From Lachnoclostridium sp. UBA1308 (lineage in GTDB: Bacteria > Bacillota > Clostridia > Lachnospirales > Lachnospiraceae): 46,982 nt of DNA. Where the stretch lies: assembly GCA_002307215.1 (NCBI GenBank), contig DBTU01000029.1:1-46982 (forward strand). The letters are read 5' to 3'. Below, one piece after another: positions 38,193-45,716 of the stretch. Positions within the stretch are counted from its first letter, which is position 1. Each line of letters starts with the position of its first letter. Below the pieces are notes generated by a model that saw only the letters and a list, made by a program, of their open reading frames with translations, did no database searches and was not told the DNA's origin. The position numbers and the translations under genes were made by a program.

Positions 38193-39368
38193 ATGGAATA
38201 TATCAACGGATGGTCTATATACCCTAATGAAGGTGGATATAAGGGAGCTAAGGATAATGGTAAGGATGCGTTCGGCACCAGGAAGCGAAAGACCTTCCGG
38301 GGAGCCACTGAAAGCACAGTGAAGAAGAAAATTGATAAATACGAATACGAAATTGCCACCGGTCAGTACTCCGAACCCAATAAAGATACGCTTGTAGGCT
38401 TCCTAGAGACCTATTACAGACTTACAAAGCATAAATGGGAGGATACAACGGCAAGTCTGTATCGGATGTATATAGACGTGCATATAAAGCCATATTTCAA
38501 GGAAATGAAACTTACTGATGTAAAGCCGGTTACGCTCGATGAATTTTATGATATCAAGCTTAATTCTCAGCGTGAATACTACTGTAGTGCCATTAAAGAT
38601 AATGTGAAACGCAAGCCTTTATCCGTAAACACGGTAAATAAGCTAAACACGTTTTTGAAGTCTGCATTTAACTATGCCATAACAAATGATTATTTAAAAA
38701 AGAACCCAACCATCGGCGTGCAACTAAAAAAATCAGTGGATTACGAACCTGACGTATATAATGGCGAACAATTTTTGAAATTGCTTTCATTTGTTATCAA
38801 TAAGCCCGAAGAAGTTCCAATCATGCTTGGAGCGGGGTGCGGTTTGAGGCGTGGGGAAATTTGCGGACTCAGGTGGAAAAACATAGATTTTAAAAACAAC
38901 AAAATATCAATTGAGAAAACAGACGTTAGATTCGATAAGGATATTGAGAAATCGCCAAAGAATAAATCGAGCAAAAGAACGATTTCGGCACCCGCGTATG
39001 TTATAGATATGCTTATCCGAAACAGGGATAAAATAGAAGGTTTAAATGAATTTGACAGGGTAGTAACAAAATGGAAGCCAGGATCCCTTACTGGTAGATT
39101 TTCTGATCTACTCGAACAGTTTGAACTACCGCACACAAGGCTTCATGATCTGCGACATTACAATGCCACAATAATGATGTCAATAGGGATATCAGATAAG
39201 CAGGCGGCCGCAAGGCTTGGTCACTCCAATGTACAGACGTTGCGCAAAACATATCAGCATATATTAAAGGGAATGGACGAGGAAGTAGCCCATAAGATGG
39301 ATGAAGCGTTTGTTATGCCAGAACCGGCACCAGATCGGAAAGCCAAAAGTAAATTAAAAGCAGTGTAA
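38193..39368 (+). CDS. int: Tyrosine-type integrase
   Basis: 391 residues. An arm-binding N-terminal domain (about 1-65, with the TFRGATESTVKKKIDKYEYE helix) is followed by a core-binding SAM-like domain (about 66-175) and the catalytic domain. Catalytic residues are R219 (GLRRGE), K261 in the beta hairpin, H318-x-x-R321 (RLHDLRHYNA), H344 (RLGHSN) and Y354 (RKTYQH). Start at 38193 has AAGGAG 7 bases upstream and lies directly after the repressor stop, so both form one operon. It performs site-specific integration; the adjacent tRNA-Leu 3' end is the probable target. Confidence 0.96.
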   Translation: MEYINGWSIYPNEGGYKGAKDNGKDAFGTRKRKTFRGATESTVKKKIDKYEYEIATGQYSEPNKDTLVGFLETYYRLTKHKWEDTTASLYRMYIDVHIKPYFKEMKLTDVKPVTLDEFYDIKLNSQREYYCSAIKDNVKRKPLSVNTVNKLNTFLKSAFNYAITNDYLKKNPTIGVQLKKSVDYEPDVYNGEQFLKLLSFVINKPEEVPIMLGAGCGLRRGEICGLRWKNIDFKNNKISIEKTDVRFDKDIEKSPKNKSSKRTISAPAYVIDMLIRNRDKIEGLNEFDRVVTKWKPGSLTGRFSDLLEQFELPHTRLHDLRHYNATIMMSIGISDKQAAARLGHSNVQTLRKTYQHILKGMDEEVAHKMDEAFVMPEPAPDRKAKSKLKAV

Positions 39369-39374
39369 AGAAAA

Positions 39375-39400
39375 AGCCAAGAGGATTAATCCTCTTGGCT
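39375..39400. terminator. Bidirectional terminator after int
   Basis: A perfect 26-base palindrome (arms AGCCAAGAGGATT and its complement) six bases after the int stop, flanked by AAAAA on the left and, after ACC, TTTTT on the right. It separates int transcription from the leftward tRNA operon. Confidence 0.88.
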
Positions 39401-39415
39401 ACCTTTTTGGCTACC

Positions 39416-39430
39416 TTGCGTATTGCGCAA
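39416..39430. promoter_or_regulatory. Operator-like inverted repeat TTGCGTATTGCGCAA near the prophage end
   Basis: Its 15 bases differ by one from the core of the operator at 37403-37419 (TTGCGTATTACGCAA). It is between the int terminator and tRNA-Leu, followed by the palindrome ATTTTCGAAAAT (39430-39441). It could be an arm site for integrase or excisionase, or a repressor site. Confidence 0.5.
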
Positions 39431-39458
39431 TTTTCGAAAATCGCTACAAAGCCCACAG

Positions 39459-39505
39459 TGCGGATAACAGGAATTGAACCTGCACGGTCTCCCACTAGAT
39501 CCTAA
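39459..39505. other. Probable attachment site at the 3' end of tRNA-Leu
   Basis: The int gene points toward the 3' end of a complete tRNA-Leu and is separated from it by only a terminator and an inverted repeat. Tyrosine integrases of this type typically use the 3' half of tRNA genes as core, keeping the tRNA intact. The matching repeat at the other prophage end lies outside the window, so the exact core cannot be fixed here. Confidence 0.5.
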
Positions 39506-39538
39506 GTCTAGCGCGTCTGCCAGTTCCGCCATATCCGC
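39459..39538 (-). tRNA. tRNA-Leu (anticodon TAG)
   Basis: The minus strand folds into a full cloverleaf: acceptor GCGGATA/TATCCGC, D-arm with GGCAGACGCG, anticodon stem CTAGA/TCTAG with loop CTTAGGA, a short variable arm (TGGGAGACCGTG) and T-arm GCAGG TTCAATT CCTGT. No CCA is encoded. It is the last gene of the tRNA operon and the one whose 3' end faces the prophage integrase. Confidence 0.96.
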
Positions 39539-39548
39539 AAAATTCAAA

Positions 39549-39621
39549 TGAGACATCCGGGGTTCGAACCCGGGACACCATGATTAAAAGTCATGTGCTC
39601 TACCAACTGAGCTAATATCCC
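39549..39621 (-). tRNA. tRNA-Lys (anticodon TTT)
   Basis: A complete cloverleaf: acceptor GGGATAT/ATGTCTC (with G-T pairs), D-arm TTAGCTCAGTTGGTAGAGCA, anticodon arm CATGA CTTTTAA TCATG and T-arm CCGGG TTCGAAC CCCGG. CCA is not encoded. Confidence 0.95.
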
Positions 39622-39700
39622 ATGTTAATAACAATGTTATACCTGCAAAATACAGAAGTAAAGTTACGAAAGCACATGCGTGGTGTAGTTCTTTAGATTT

Positions 39701-39788
39701 TATACCGGAAGAATCTCTCCGGTCTCTGGGCAAGCCCAGTTACCGCGTTACATATAATATACCGGAAGAATCTCTCCGGTAACTGGGC
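39701..39788 (-). repeat. Duplicated tRNA-Gln 3' flank with a deleted tRNA remnant
   Basis: The 23-base unit beginning TATACCGGAAGAATCTCTCC occurs at 39701-39723 and 39758-39780. Each copy is followed by CTGGGC with two mismatches before it, so the homology extends to 31 bases. Read on the minus strand, the second repeat unit starts with TGGGCT joined directly to TGCCCAG, which is the first six and last seven bases of tRNA-Gln with nothing between. The terminator-like ACCGGAGAGATTCTTCCGGT follows each. It looks like a second tRNA-Gln copy lost by internal deletion. Confidence 0.65.
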
Positions 39789-39855
39789 TAGGTGGATTTG
39801 AACCACCGTAATGCAGGAGTCAAAGTCCTGTGCCTTACCGCTTGGCGATAGCCCA
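39783..39855 (-). tRNA. tRNA-Gln (anticodon TTG)
   Basis: Cloverleaf with acceptor TGGGCTA/TAGCCCA and discriminator G, D-arm CGCCAAGCGGTAAGGCA, anticodon arm CAGGA CTTTGAC TCCTG and T-arm GGTGG TTCAAAT CCACC. CCA is not encoded. Followed by a terminator-like hairpin ACCGGA...TCCGGT. Confidence 0.96.
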
Positions 39856-40003
39856 CTATAAATTAAACCAAAACCGACAAACATCTTGTCATCAGAATCT
39901 GATACACCACTGACATTTACCGGAAAAGTAATACTTTTTCACCTGATAACCTTTAATTGAAAATGAAAAGCCTTTTCAGACTTTTCTCATCGGGTACATA
40001 TAG

Positions 40004-40078
40004 GGTGGGTAAAGGGTTTCGAACCCTTGGCCTCCAGAGCCACAATCTGGCGCGCTAACCAACTGCGCTATACCCACC
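40004..40078 (-). tRNA. tRNA-His (anticodon GTG)
   Basis: Cloverleaf with the His-specific extra G at position -1, acceptor GTGGGTA/TACCCAC, anticodon arm CCAGA TTGTGGC TCTGG and T-arm AAGGG TTCGAAA CCCTT. Confidence 0.96.
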
Positions 40079-40111
40079 ATAGACATTTTCCAACAAATAA
40101 AAGATGAAAAA

Positions 40112-40185
40112 TGTGCCAGAAGGGATTCGAACCCCCGACACATGGCTTAGAAGGCCATTGCTCTATCCACCTGAGCTACTAGCAC
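40112..40185 (-). tRNA. tRNA-Arg (anticodon TCT)
   Basis: Cloverleaf with acceptor GTGCTAG/CTGGCAC, D-arm TAGCTCAGGTGGATAGAGCA, anticodon arm ATGGC CTTCTAA GCCAT and T-arm GGGGG TTCGAAT CCCTT. CCA is not encoded. Confidence 0.95.
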
Positions 40186-40227
40186 ATATGGTGTTGTGAT
40201 AAGGTTTAATAAATAAACCATATATCA

Positions 40228-40298
40228 AGCGGGTGATGGGAATCGAACCCACGTGTCTAGCTTGGAAGGCTAGTGTTCTACCATTGAACTACACCCGC
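40228..40298 (-). tRNA. tRNA-Gly (anticodon TCC)
   Basis: Cloverleaf with acceptor GCGGGTG/CACCCGC, D-arm TAGTTCAATGGTAGAACA, anticodon arm CTAGC CTTCCAA GCTAG and T-arm GTGGG TTCGATT CCCAT. CCA is not encoded. Confidence 0.96.
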
Positions 40299-40337
40299 AT
40301 ATAAATTAACTCTTTAATTATTGAAAGATGGATCCAG

Positions 40338-40412
40338 TCGGGGTGACAGGATTCGAACCTGCGACCTCTTGATCCCAAATCAAGCGCGCTAGCCAAGCTG
40401 CGCTACACCCCG
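40338..40412 (-). tRNA. tRNA-Pro (anticodon TGG)
   Basis: Cloverleaf with acceptor CGGGGTG/CACCCCG, D-arm TAGCGCAGCTTGGCTAGCGC, anticodon arm CTTGA TTTGGGA TCAAG and T-arm GCAGG TTCGAAT CCTGT. First gene of the seven-tRNA operon, about 105 bases from the promoter start point. Confidence 0.96.
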
Positions 40413-40522
40413 AATTATTAATATGGTAAGGCGAAACATTTTTATCTGAGCAGTATTTCAAAATGTACCTTATTCCAAGCATTTTCAAGGCTTACACTCG
40501 TTCCAGCCGTGACGCAAGAATT

Positions 40523-40551
40523 ATTATATAATAGCCCCCTCTCAATGTCAA
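40523..40551 (-). promoter_or_regulatory. Consensus promoter of the tRNA operon (TTGACA-17-TATAAT)
   Basis: Minus strand TTGACA (40546-40551), a 17-base spacer and TATAAT (40523-40528): all 12 core bases match consensus. The spacer ends in a GC-rich GAGAGGGGGC block. Start point is near 40516, and the leftward transcript covers Pro, Gly, Arg, His, Gln, Lys and Leu. Such strength fits stable RNA. Confidence 0.93.
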
Positions 40552-40651
40552 CAACTATTTATAACTTTTCATGCAATTTCAAAATTTGATAAAATTCTTG
40601 ATATTATTGGAAATTTTCACACAAAATAAACATCTTATGGGCAAATTAATG

Positions 40652-41137
40652 CTAGTCTTTATAATAATTTAAGGTAAAATGTGCGTCACCATTGGCGTCA
40701 AGGTCCATAATGACAAAAGTTGGAATTCTGCCGTACTGTCTGGGCAAAGCCAAACTTCCAGGATTAACCAGCCACGCTTCACGGCTTAAATCTATCATCG
40801 GTATATGAGTGTGCCCAAACATTACAATATCTGCCTTGTTTTTGACACCTGCCTCAAGGATATCACAGGTATTATAATTTACCCCATATCGGTGACCATG
40901 CGTCAACATAATTGTATATTTACCGACCCTGATTATCTTATCCTTAGGTAGTGTGGTATTAAAATCATTATTTCCTGATACCATCTCGACCGAGCAGGGA
41001 GCCATCGCTTCAATATAAGCTTCTCCCCCGCCATAATCCCCAAGATGTATCAATAAATCCACCGGATTGACCCTCTCTATAGTATTCAGGATGTTTTGAT
41101 TTCTACCATGTGTATCGCTAACGATTAGAACCTTCAT
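40652..41137 (-). CDS. YfcE/MJ0936-family metallophosphoesterase
   Basis: The start is set at ATG 41137 (MKVLIVSDTHGRNQNILNTI), 4-5 bases after GGAGGTTG. The product is 161 residues. The calcineurin-type motifs SDTHG, LIHLGDYGG, VSGNND, MLTHGHRYG and FGHTHIP supply the two-metal centre; the HTH-IP motif with a C-terminal NPGSLALPRQ is typical of YfcE. Such enzymes hydrolyse phosphodiesters in the cytoplasm; the natural substrate is unsettled. It precedes the promoter of the tRNA operon and follows rdgB, a common clostridial pair. Confidence 0.93.
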   Translation of the reverse strand: MKVLIVSDTHGRNQNILNTIERVNPVDLLIHLGDYGGGEAYIEAMAPCSVEMVSGNNDFNTTLPKDKIIRVGKYTIMLTHGHRYGVNYNTCDILEAGVKNKADIVMFGHTHIPMIDLSREAWLVNPGSLALPRQYGRIPTFVIMDLDANGDAHFTLNYYKD

Positions 41138-41182
41138 CTCAACCTCCATAATACAGGAATGCGAAGATACTTATATGTTATG

Positions 41183-41776
41183 CTAGATTCGTTTCATAAG
41201 TTCAGTCTTGATATCCCGTAATGCTTTGCCTCTATGACTTATTTTATTTTTCTGCTCAGGCAGCATCTCGGCAGTCGTACACCGATATTCGGGTACATAA
41301 AAAATAGGATCATATCCAAAGCCGTTCGTTCCACAGATTTGATTCGCGATTATACCTTCAATCGTGGCACGACTGGTAATAACCTCACCCTCCGGAAATG
41401 CACAGGCAATCACACATACGAATCTCGCACTGCGTTCTTCCTCCTTTACTGCCTTCAACTGATCGATAATATATTGATTTTTAATAGTATATGAAGTATC
41501 CTCTCCCATAAATCTTGCGGAATAAACTCCCGGAGCTTTATCCATATAATCAACCTCAAGACCCGAATCATCCGCAAGTACTATCTCGCCGGTCAACTCC
41601 ATTACTACTTTTGCCTTTATGATAGCATTTTCTTCAAATGTTTTACCATTTTCATCAATATCCGGATTTAAACCGGCTTCCTTTAAGGATATCAGATCAA
41701 TATCCAAATCTTTCAATATTTCTTTGATCTCCTTCATTTTGCCTTCATTTGAGGTCGCAAAAATAATCTTCTTCAT
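41183..41776 (-). CDS. rdgB: XTP/dITP diphosphatase (RdgB/HAM1)
   Basis: 197 residues. The N-terminal MKKIIFATSNEGKMKEIKEI with the TSNxGK substrate-phosphate loop, EENAIIKAKVVMELTGEIVL then ADDSGLEVD at about 65-75, and GFGYDPIFY at about 150 are canonical. It removes hypoxanthine- and xanthine-containing nucleotides (dITP, XTP) and so prevents their incorporation into DNA. Length is normal for the family. It ends about 45 bases before the phosphoesterase gene and probably shares a transcript with the amidase upstream. Confidence 0.96.
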   Translation of the reverse strand: MKKIIFATSNEGKMKEIKEILKDLDIDLISLKEAGLNPDIDENGKTFEENAIIKAKVVMELTGEIVLADDSGLEVDYMDKAPGVYSARFMGEDTSYTIKNQYIIDQLKAVKEEERSARFVCVIACAFPEGEVITSRATIEGIIANQICGTNGFGYDPIFYVPEYRCTTAEMLPEQKNKISHRGKALRDIKTELMKRI

Positions 41777-41806
41777 ATCAGTCCATTCTGCCGCATCGTG
41801 GCTATC

Positions 41807-43051
41807 TTACTTTGAAACCGGAAGTTCCTCATACGCCTTCATTATACCATTATAAATGCCCTGAGCTATAGCCTTCCTGTTGTCGGCCTTGCTCAAGTAA
41901 TCCATATCGCCTTTATTGGTTAAGTAACCAACTTCAATCAATATCATAGGCACAAGGGATTTATCCATAATATACAGATCGTTCTTATGCCTTTGAATAG
42001 TTCCTTTGTTTTCTAAAGGAACTGCCTTTCCCATTTCCTTGGCGAATAACTTTGCCAGATCCAGATTCCTTATTCCTTTAAAATCATTATCATAATAAAG
42101 CACTTCCGAGCCATTAGGTGAAGATACATCATTCGCATTACAATGAATACTGATGAAATAGTCACAATCGACTGCATTTGCAAGCTCAGCTCTGGGCCTT
42201 AAATATACGGTTTCGTCCTTAGTACGTGTATAATAAGCTTTAATATTTTCATTATCTAAGAGCTTCTTCAGATCCATTGCAATATCCAGATTCATGTTTT
42301 TCTCCAAGATACTTCCATCCCTTGAGGAGGCTCCACCATCTTTACCGCCATGTCCTGCATCTATTACAACAATTTTATCATATACATCAGAGGGTTTTTG
42401 AAGTTTAATATAGAAATTATTTGCATCTTCATAAACTTTATAGACATAGACACTGTCAAGTTCAATCAAAATCTGCGCTGTATATTGCTGCGTCTGATCA
42501 TCTTGACTGGTTGTAATCGTAATTCCGTGGCTGATATCATTGCCATAATCCTTGACCTCTACATCGACTGTGGTACCGTCCTCCTCATCAACCTTTGTGG
42601 TCGTTGAGTTGATGTATTTGGGATTGCCGCTAAATAGCTCATCTCCCCTAATCCGGGCGATTCTATCACTTCTGTAATCATTATCTGCCATACCGGTAAG
42701 TGTAAGCTGAATACTTTTATTAATGTACAAATCTTCCAGAGATAGTGACAGATTTTCACCCTCCGGCTTTTTTATTACTATAAAATTGTCACCCATATGC
42801 TCTAGTATATTTAAATCTGCCCCGGTTATCAGCTTCTGTCCTGCAGTCAGCTCTATCACCTGATCCTTAGTATCCTCATTATTTGGTACAGCATCCGATG
42901 TTGCTGTATTGCCTACTAATATACTATCTGGCTGGCTGACAGCTTCAATCGTTACCGCCTTGTACTGATTTAGAGCGTAAGAGAATGTAATCACTGCTAT
43001 CATGAGAGCTACGCTTTGAATTGCCACTTTTTTCAACAGCGATCTATTCAT
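41807..43051 (-). CDS. Membrane-anchored N-acetylmuramoyl-L-alanine amidase (Amidase_3)
   Basis: The likely start is ATG 43051 (MNRSLLKKVAIQSVALMIAV); ATG 43063 is in frame but lies immediately after the GGGG of the binding site. The product is about 414 residues. Residues about 8-30 form a signal anchor, followed by an extracellular AMIN-like beta domain (about 60-220) and an Amidase_3 domain with VIDAGHGGKDGG (zinc His), SILEKNMNLDIAMDLKKLLD (Glu), FISIHCNAND (second His) and ILIEVGYLTN (catalytic Glu). It cleaves the amide between MurNAc and L-Ala in peptidoglycan, acting outside the membrane in cell separation or spore processes. Confidence 0.92.
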   Translation of the reverse strand: MNRSLLKKVAIQSVALMIAVITFSYALNQYKAVTIEAVSQPDSILVGNTATSDAVPNNEDTKDQVIELTAGQKLITGADLNILEHMGDNFIVIKKPEGENLSLSLEDLYINKSIQLTLTGMADNDYRSDRIARIRGDELFSGNPKYINSTTTKVDEEDGTTVDVEVKDYGNDISHGITITTSQDDQTQQYTAQILIELDSVYVYKVYEDANNFYIKLQKPSDVYDKIVVIDAGHGGKDGGASSRDGSILEKNMNLDIAMDLKKLLDNENIKAYYTRTKDETVYLRPRAELANAVDCDYFISIHCNANDVSSPNGSEVLYYDNDFKGIRNLDLAKLFAKEMGKAVPLENKGTIQRHKNDLYIMDKSLVPMILIEVGYLTNKGDMDYLSKADNRKAIAQGIYNGIMKAYEELPVSK

Positions 43052-43103
43052 ACTAATAACCATCCCCTTTCCAATGTCCTGCGATTTGTGCAGGGCACAA
43101 ATT

Positions 43104-43133
43104 GCTGTGTGAAAGATTTATCTTTCACACAGC
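43104..43133. repeat. Perfect long inverted repeat (13-bp stem)
   Basis: GCTGTGTGAAAGA and TCTTTCACACAGC around TTTA form a perfect hairpin in the 398-base gap between the amidase and the hydrolase. On neither strand is it followed by a clean T-run. A second, imperfect one lies at 43170-43195, with the same GTGTGAAA core, so both may belong to a small repetitive element. No gene is visible between 43064 and 43449. Confidence 0.7.
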
Positions 43134-43169
43134 TCCCATGTGCCACCTTCGGCGGCTCTCAAATCAAGG

Positions 43170-43195
43170 GTGTGAAATTGTTCCTTATTTCACAC
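43170..43195. repeat. Inverted repeat GTGTGAAAT/ATTTCACAC
   Basis: 9-bp stem with an 8-base loop. Its GTGTGAAA arm is shared with the repeat at 43104-43133, 37 bases away. The region between contains CACCTTCGGCGGC, which may form a third hairpin. Confidence 0.6.
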
Positions 43196-43367
43196 TAGCT
43201 CCCCCCACCACCTTGCGACATACAAATCATAATTTCGAATACGTTTGTGCCGACAAAATACACTAACATAAGTTAAATTATATAATAATGTTACTATATT
43301 CTCAATACATTTTTCGAGGAAAATCGTAATGTTGTTGATATATGGTGAATTTTGCATTTCATAATAC

Positions 43368-43396
43368 TTGTAATTTATTATATTTATCTATATAAT
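43368..43396 (+). promoter_or_regulatory. Promoter of the hydrolase gene (TTGTAA-17-TATAAT)
   Basis: TTGTAA (43368-43373), a 17-base AT-rich spacer and a perfect TATAAT (43391-43396), about 50 bases ahead of ATG 43450. A ribosome binding site AAAGGAG follows at about 43436. Confidence 0.65.
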
Positions 43397-43449
43397 AAAA
43401 TTAGTGAATTTTCACATTTATCCTATAATGGGACAAAGGAGAAGGAAAT

Positions 43450-44370
43450 ATGGGGGAAGTCGTTTACACGCTGATCAAGCAAAAAGACGGATTTATCACT
43501 AAATTAACACATTATGTCTGCCCTGCAAAGCCAAAAGCAAGTATCTTAATTTTGCACGGAATGGCGGAACACCAAAAGCGCTATCTTTCCTTTGCAGAAT
43601 ATCTTGTAGGTTCCGGTTATGATGTATATAGTTATGATCATCGAGGACATGGGACAGATAAGAAGATGAGTGAACTTGGTTTTTTTGCTTCCGAAGACGG
43701 TTACCAGCTTGTAATACAGGATGCAATCAAAGTAAGCGAATTTATAGCAGATAATAATCGAAGTAACAAATTCTTTCTCCTTGGACACAGCATGGGATCC
43801 ATCATATCCAGAAATGTATTACAGACCTACGATAAATATACAGGTGTAATTCTATCCGGCGCTAACTATCCTTCAAGAATCATGGTACATATCGGACTGT
43901 TCCTTTCCTCTTATATTAAGAAAGTTAAGGGTTCAAAACACATTTCTCCCTATTTAAATGACCTTATGTTTGGAAGCAAAAAATATACATGCCATTCTAA
44001 GCGAACAGCTTTTGACTGGTTAACAAGAAGTAACCCTGTCGTAGGCGCATATATTCATGACCCTTACTGCGGATTCACCTGTACTGCTTCATTTTATCAT
44101 GACTTACTGAAGCTGGTTCAAAATGAGATCTCCAAAAAACAGATTACTCTGACCAGAAAGGAACTTCCAATCTTTATCATCAGTGGCGAGAAGGATCCTG
44201 TAGGTAATTACGGTAAAGAGGTGACTAAGTTTTTTAACGTCTTAAAGAAGCTTGGCTTTTCGAATTGTACGTTAAAGCTTTATCCAGACTGCAGACATGA
44301 AATCCTAAATGAACTTAATAAAAATGAAGTGTATTCTGATATTCAAGGTTGGCTTACGAAAAAAGGATGA
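43450..44370 (+). CDS. Alpha/beta hydrolase (lysophospholipase / monoacylglycerol lipase-like)
   Basis: 306 residues with no signal peptide. LHGMAEHQKRY (oxyanion HG motif at about 35-45), SYDHRGHGTD at about 60-70, the nucleophile elbow GHSMGS (about 113-118, catalytic Ser 115), a late Asp in SGEKDPVGNYGKE (about 243-255) and His in CRHEILNE (about 278) form a full Ser-Asp-His triad of the Hydrolase_4 family. Likely substrates are monoacylglycerols or lysophospholipids. It has its own promoter and a bidirectional terminator. Confidence 0.92.
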   Translation: MGEVVYTLIKQKDGFITKLTHYVCPAKPKASILILHGMAEHQKRYLSFAEYLVGSGYDVYSYDHRGHGTDKKMSELGFFASEDGYQLVIQDAIKVSEFIADNNRSNKFFLLGHSMGSIISRNVLQTYDKYTGVILSGANYPSRIMVHIGLFLSSYIKKVKGSKHISPYLNDLMFGSKKYTCHSKRTAFDWLTRSNPVVGAYIHDPYCGFTCTASFYHDLLKLVQNEISKKQITLTRKELPIFIISGEKDPVGNYGKEVTKFFNVLKKLGFSNCTLKLYPDCRHEILNELNKNEVYSDIQGWLTKKG

Positions 44371-44398
44371 AATTATGATGACAAATGAAATACAAAAA

Positions 44399-44443
44399 AG
44401 ATGCTGTGTTGTGCCCTATCAGGCTAAATACAGCATCTTTTTG
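44399..44443. terminator. Bidirectional terminator between hydrolase and methyltransferase
   Basis: Stem AGATGCTGT/ACAGCATCT (44399-44438) with a 22-base loop, a T-run (TTTTTG) on the right and an A-run on the left, so it can end transcripts from both converging genes. Confidence 0.8.
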
Positions 44444-44467
44444 TATTGAATAAGGATTTCCTATTGA

Positions 44468-45619
44468 TTAATCATTTTTATGCTTTGGAGGTCTTGGCCC
44501 CATGTATTGATAGAAATAAGTTTTAATCATTCCATTATAAATCTTGCGGTTCTTATCTGCCTGTCTTCCAATATACTTCTGTGCCTCTTCGTATGCAGTA
44601 ATGATATAATATGACCAGGAATCAAGCGCTCCAAACACCTTCCCCATCTCCTTATAGAGAGTCGGCAGTTCATCTTTCTCATCAAGTCGCTCACCATAAG
44701 GTGGGTTAGTGATAATGAATCCATAGCGCTTACTGCTGCTTAACTCACTCAGTGGCTTTTGTTGAAAATGTATCAAATGATCCACTCCGGCTAATATTGC
44801 ATTCTGTCTTGCAGCCTTTACAATATCCCCATCAATATCAAAGCCCTGGATTGTCATCTCAATATCCCTTTTTACCATATCCTCCGCTTCCTGTCTTGCT
44901 TGTGCCCAACTTTTTGCGGAATACAGTCCGGTCCATGCTTCAGCCTGAAATGTGCGGTTCTTCCCGGGAGCAATTCCTGCTCCAATCATAGCCGCCTCAA
45001 TCGGTATCGTTCCGCTTCCGCAAAATGGATCCACAAGAAATCTGTCCTTGTTCCAAGGTGTTAACATAATAAGGGCCGCAGCCAGCGTTTCAGTAATCGG
45101 TGCCTTACTTGCCAACTTCCGGTAGCCTCTCCTATGAAGGGATTCTCCTGAGGTATCAATACAGACAGTAACTTCATCCTTTAATATTGTGACACGAAGC
45201 GGGTAAGGATCTCCGTCTTCCGCAAACCAATCCAGTTTATATTTTAGTTTCATTCTTTCAACGATAGCCTTCTTTATAATTGATTGAATATCGGATGGAC
45301 TGAACAACTTACTGTTTACGGAATTCGCTTTCGCTACCCAGAATTTACCATTTTCGGGTATATACTCCTCCCACGGTAATGCTTTTGTTTTTTCAAACAA
45401 TTCATCAAAGGTTTCTGCTTTAAACGATGCTATCTTAAGTAATACCCTCTCAGTTGTTCTAAGAAACATATTCGCCCTTGCACAGGTGTTTCCATCCCCG
45501 GTATAACTAACCTTTCCATCCTCTACCTTTGTAATCTCCATTCCCAGATCAGTTAGTTCCCTCTTTAGAACGGATTCCAATCCAAAATGGCATGGTGAAA
45601 TATATTCAAACTGTTTCAT
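44468..45619 (-). CDS. 23S rRNA (guanine-N2) methyltransferase, RlmL-like with THUMP domain
   Basis: 383 residues. The N-terminal THUMP/ferredoxin-like part (MKQFEYISPCHFGLESVLKR; DGKVSYTGDGNTCARANMFL) is followed by a Rossmann methyltransferase domain with VDPFCGSGTIPIEAAMIGAG at about 192-211 (SAM-binding) and ITNPPYGERLDEKDELPTLY at about 304-323 (catalytic NPPY). This is the YpsC/RlmL family that methylates G2445 in 23S rRNA. Length fits the single-domain Gram-positive form. A ribosome binding site GGAGG-like (CCGGAGGG) precedes the ATG. Confidence 0.93.
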   Translation of the reverse strand: MKQFEYISPCHFGLESVLKRELTDLGMEITKVEDGKVSYTGDGNTCARANMFLRTTERVLLKIASFKAETFDELFEKTKALPWEEYIPENGKFWVAKANSVNSKLFSPSDIQSIIKKAIVERMKLKYKLDWFAEDGDPYPLRVTILKDEVTVCIDTSGESLHRRGYRKLASKAPITETLAAALIMLTPWNKDRFLVDPFCGSGTIPIEAAMIGAGIAPGKNRTFQAEAWTGLYSAKSWAQARQEAEDMVKRDIEMTIQGFDIDGDIVKAARQNAILAGVDHLIHFQQKPLSELSSSKRYGFIITNPPYGERLDEKDELPTLYKEMGKVFGALDSWSYYIITAYEEAQKYIGRQADKNRKIYNGMIKTYFYQYMGPRPPKHKND

Positions 45620-45716
45620 TTTCCCTCCGGTGTTTTGTTTATTTTTCAGTAATGCATTTTATTATCGCAGGTTATGCTTCTGTTATTTTATAACTCTTTT
45701 CCAATCCAGTCAATGT

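Noticed and set aside
39313..39495. Minus-strand frame over the int end and tRNA-Leu
   Set aside because: It reads through a terminator palindrome and a tRNA; it is a chance frame.
39693..39884. Minus-strand frame over tRNA-Gln
   Set aside because: It is translated tRNA and its duplicated flank, visible as repeated ERFFRY segments.
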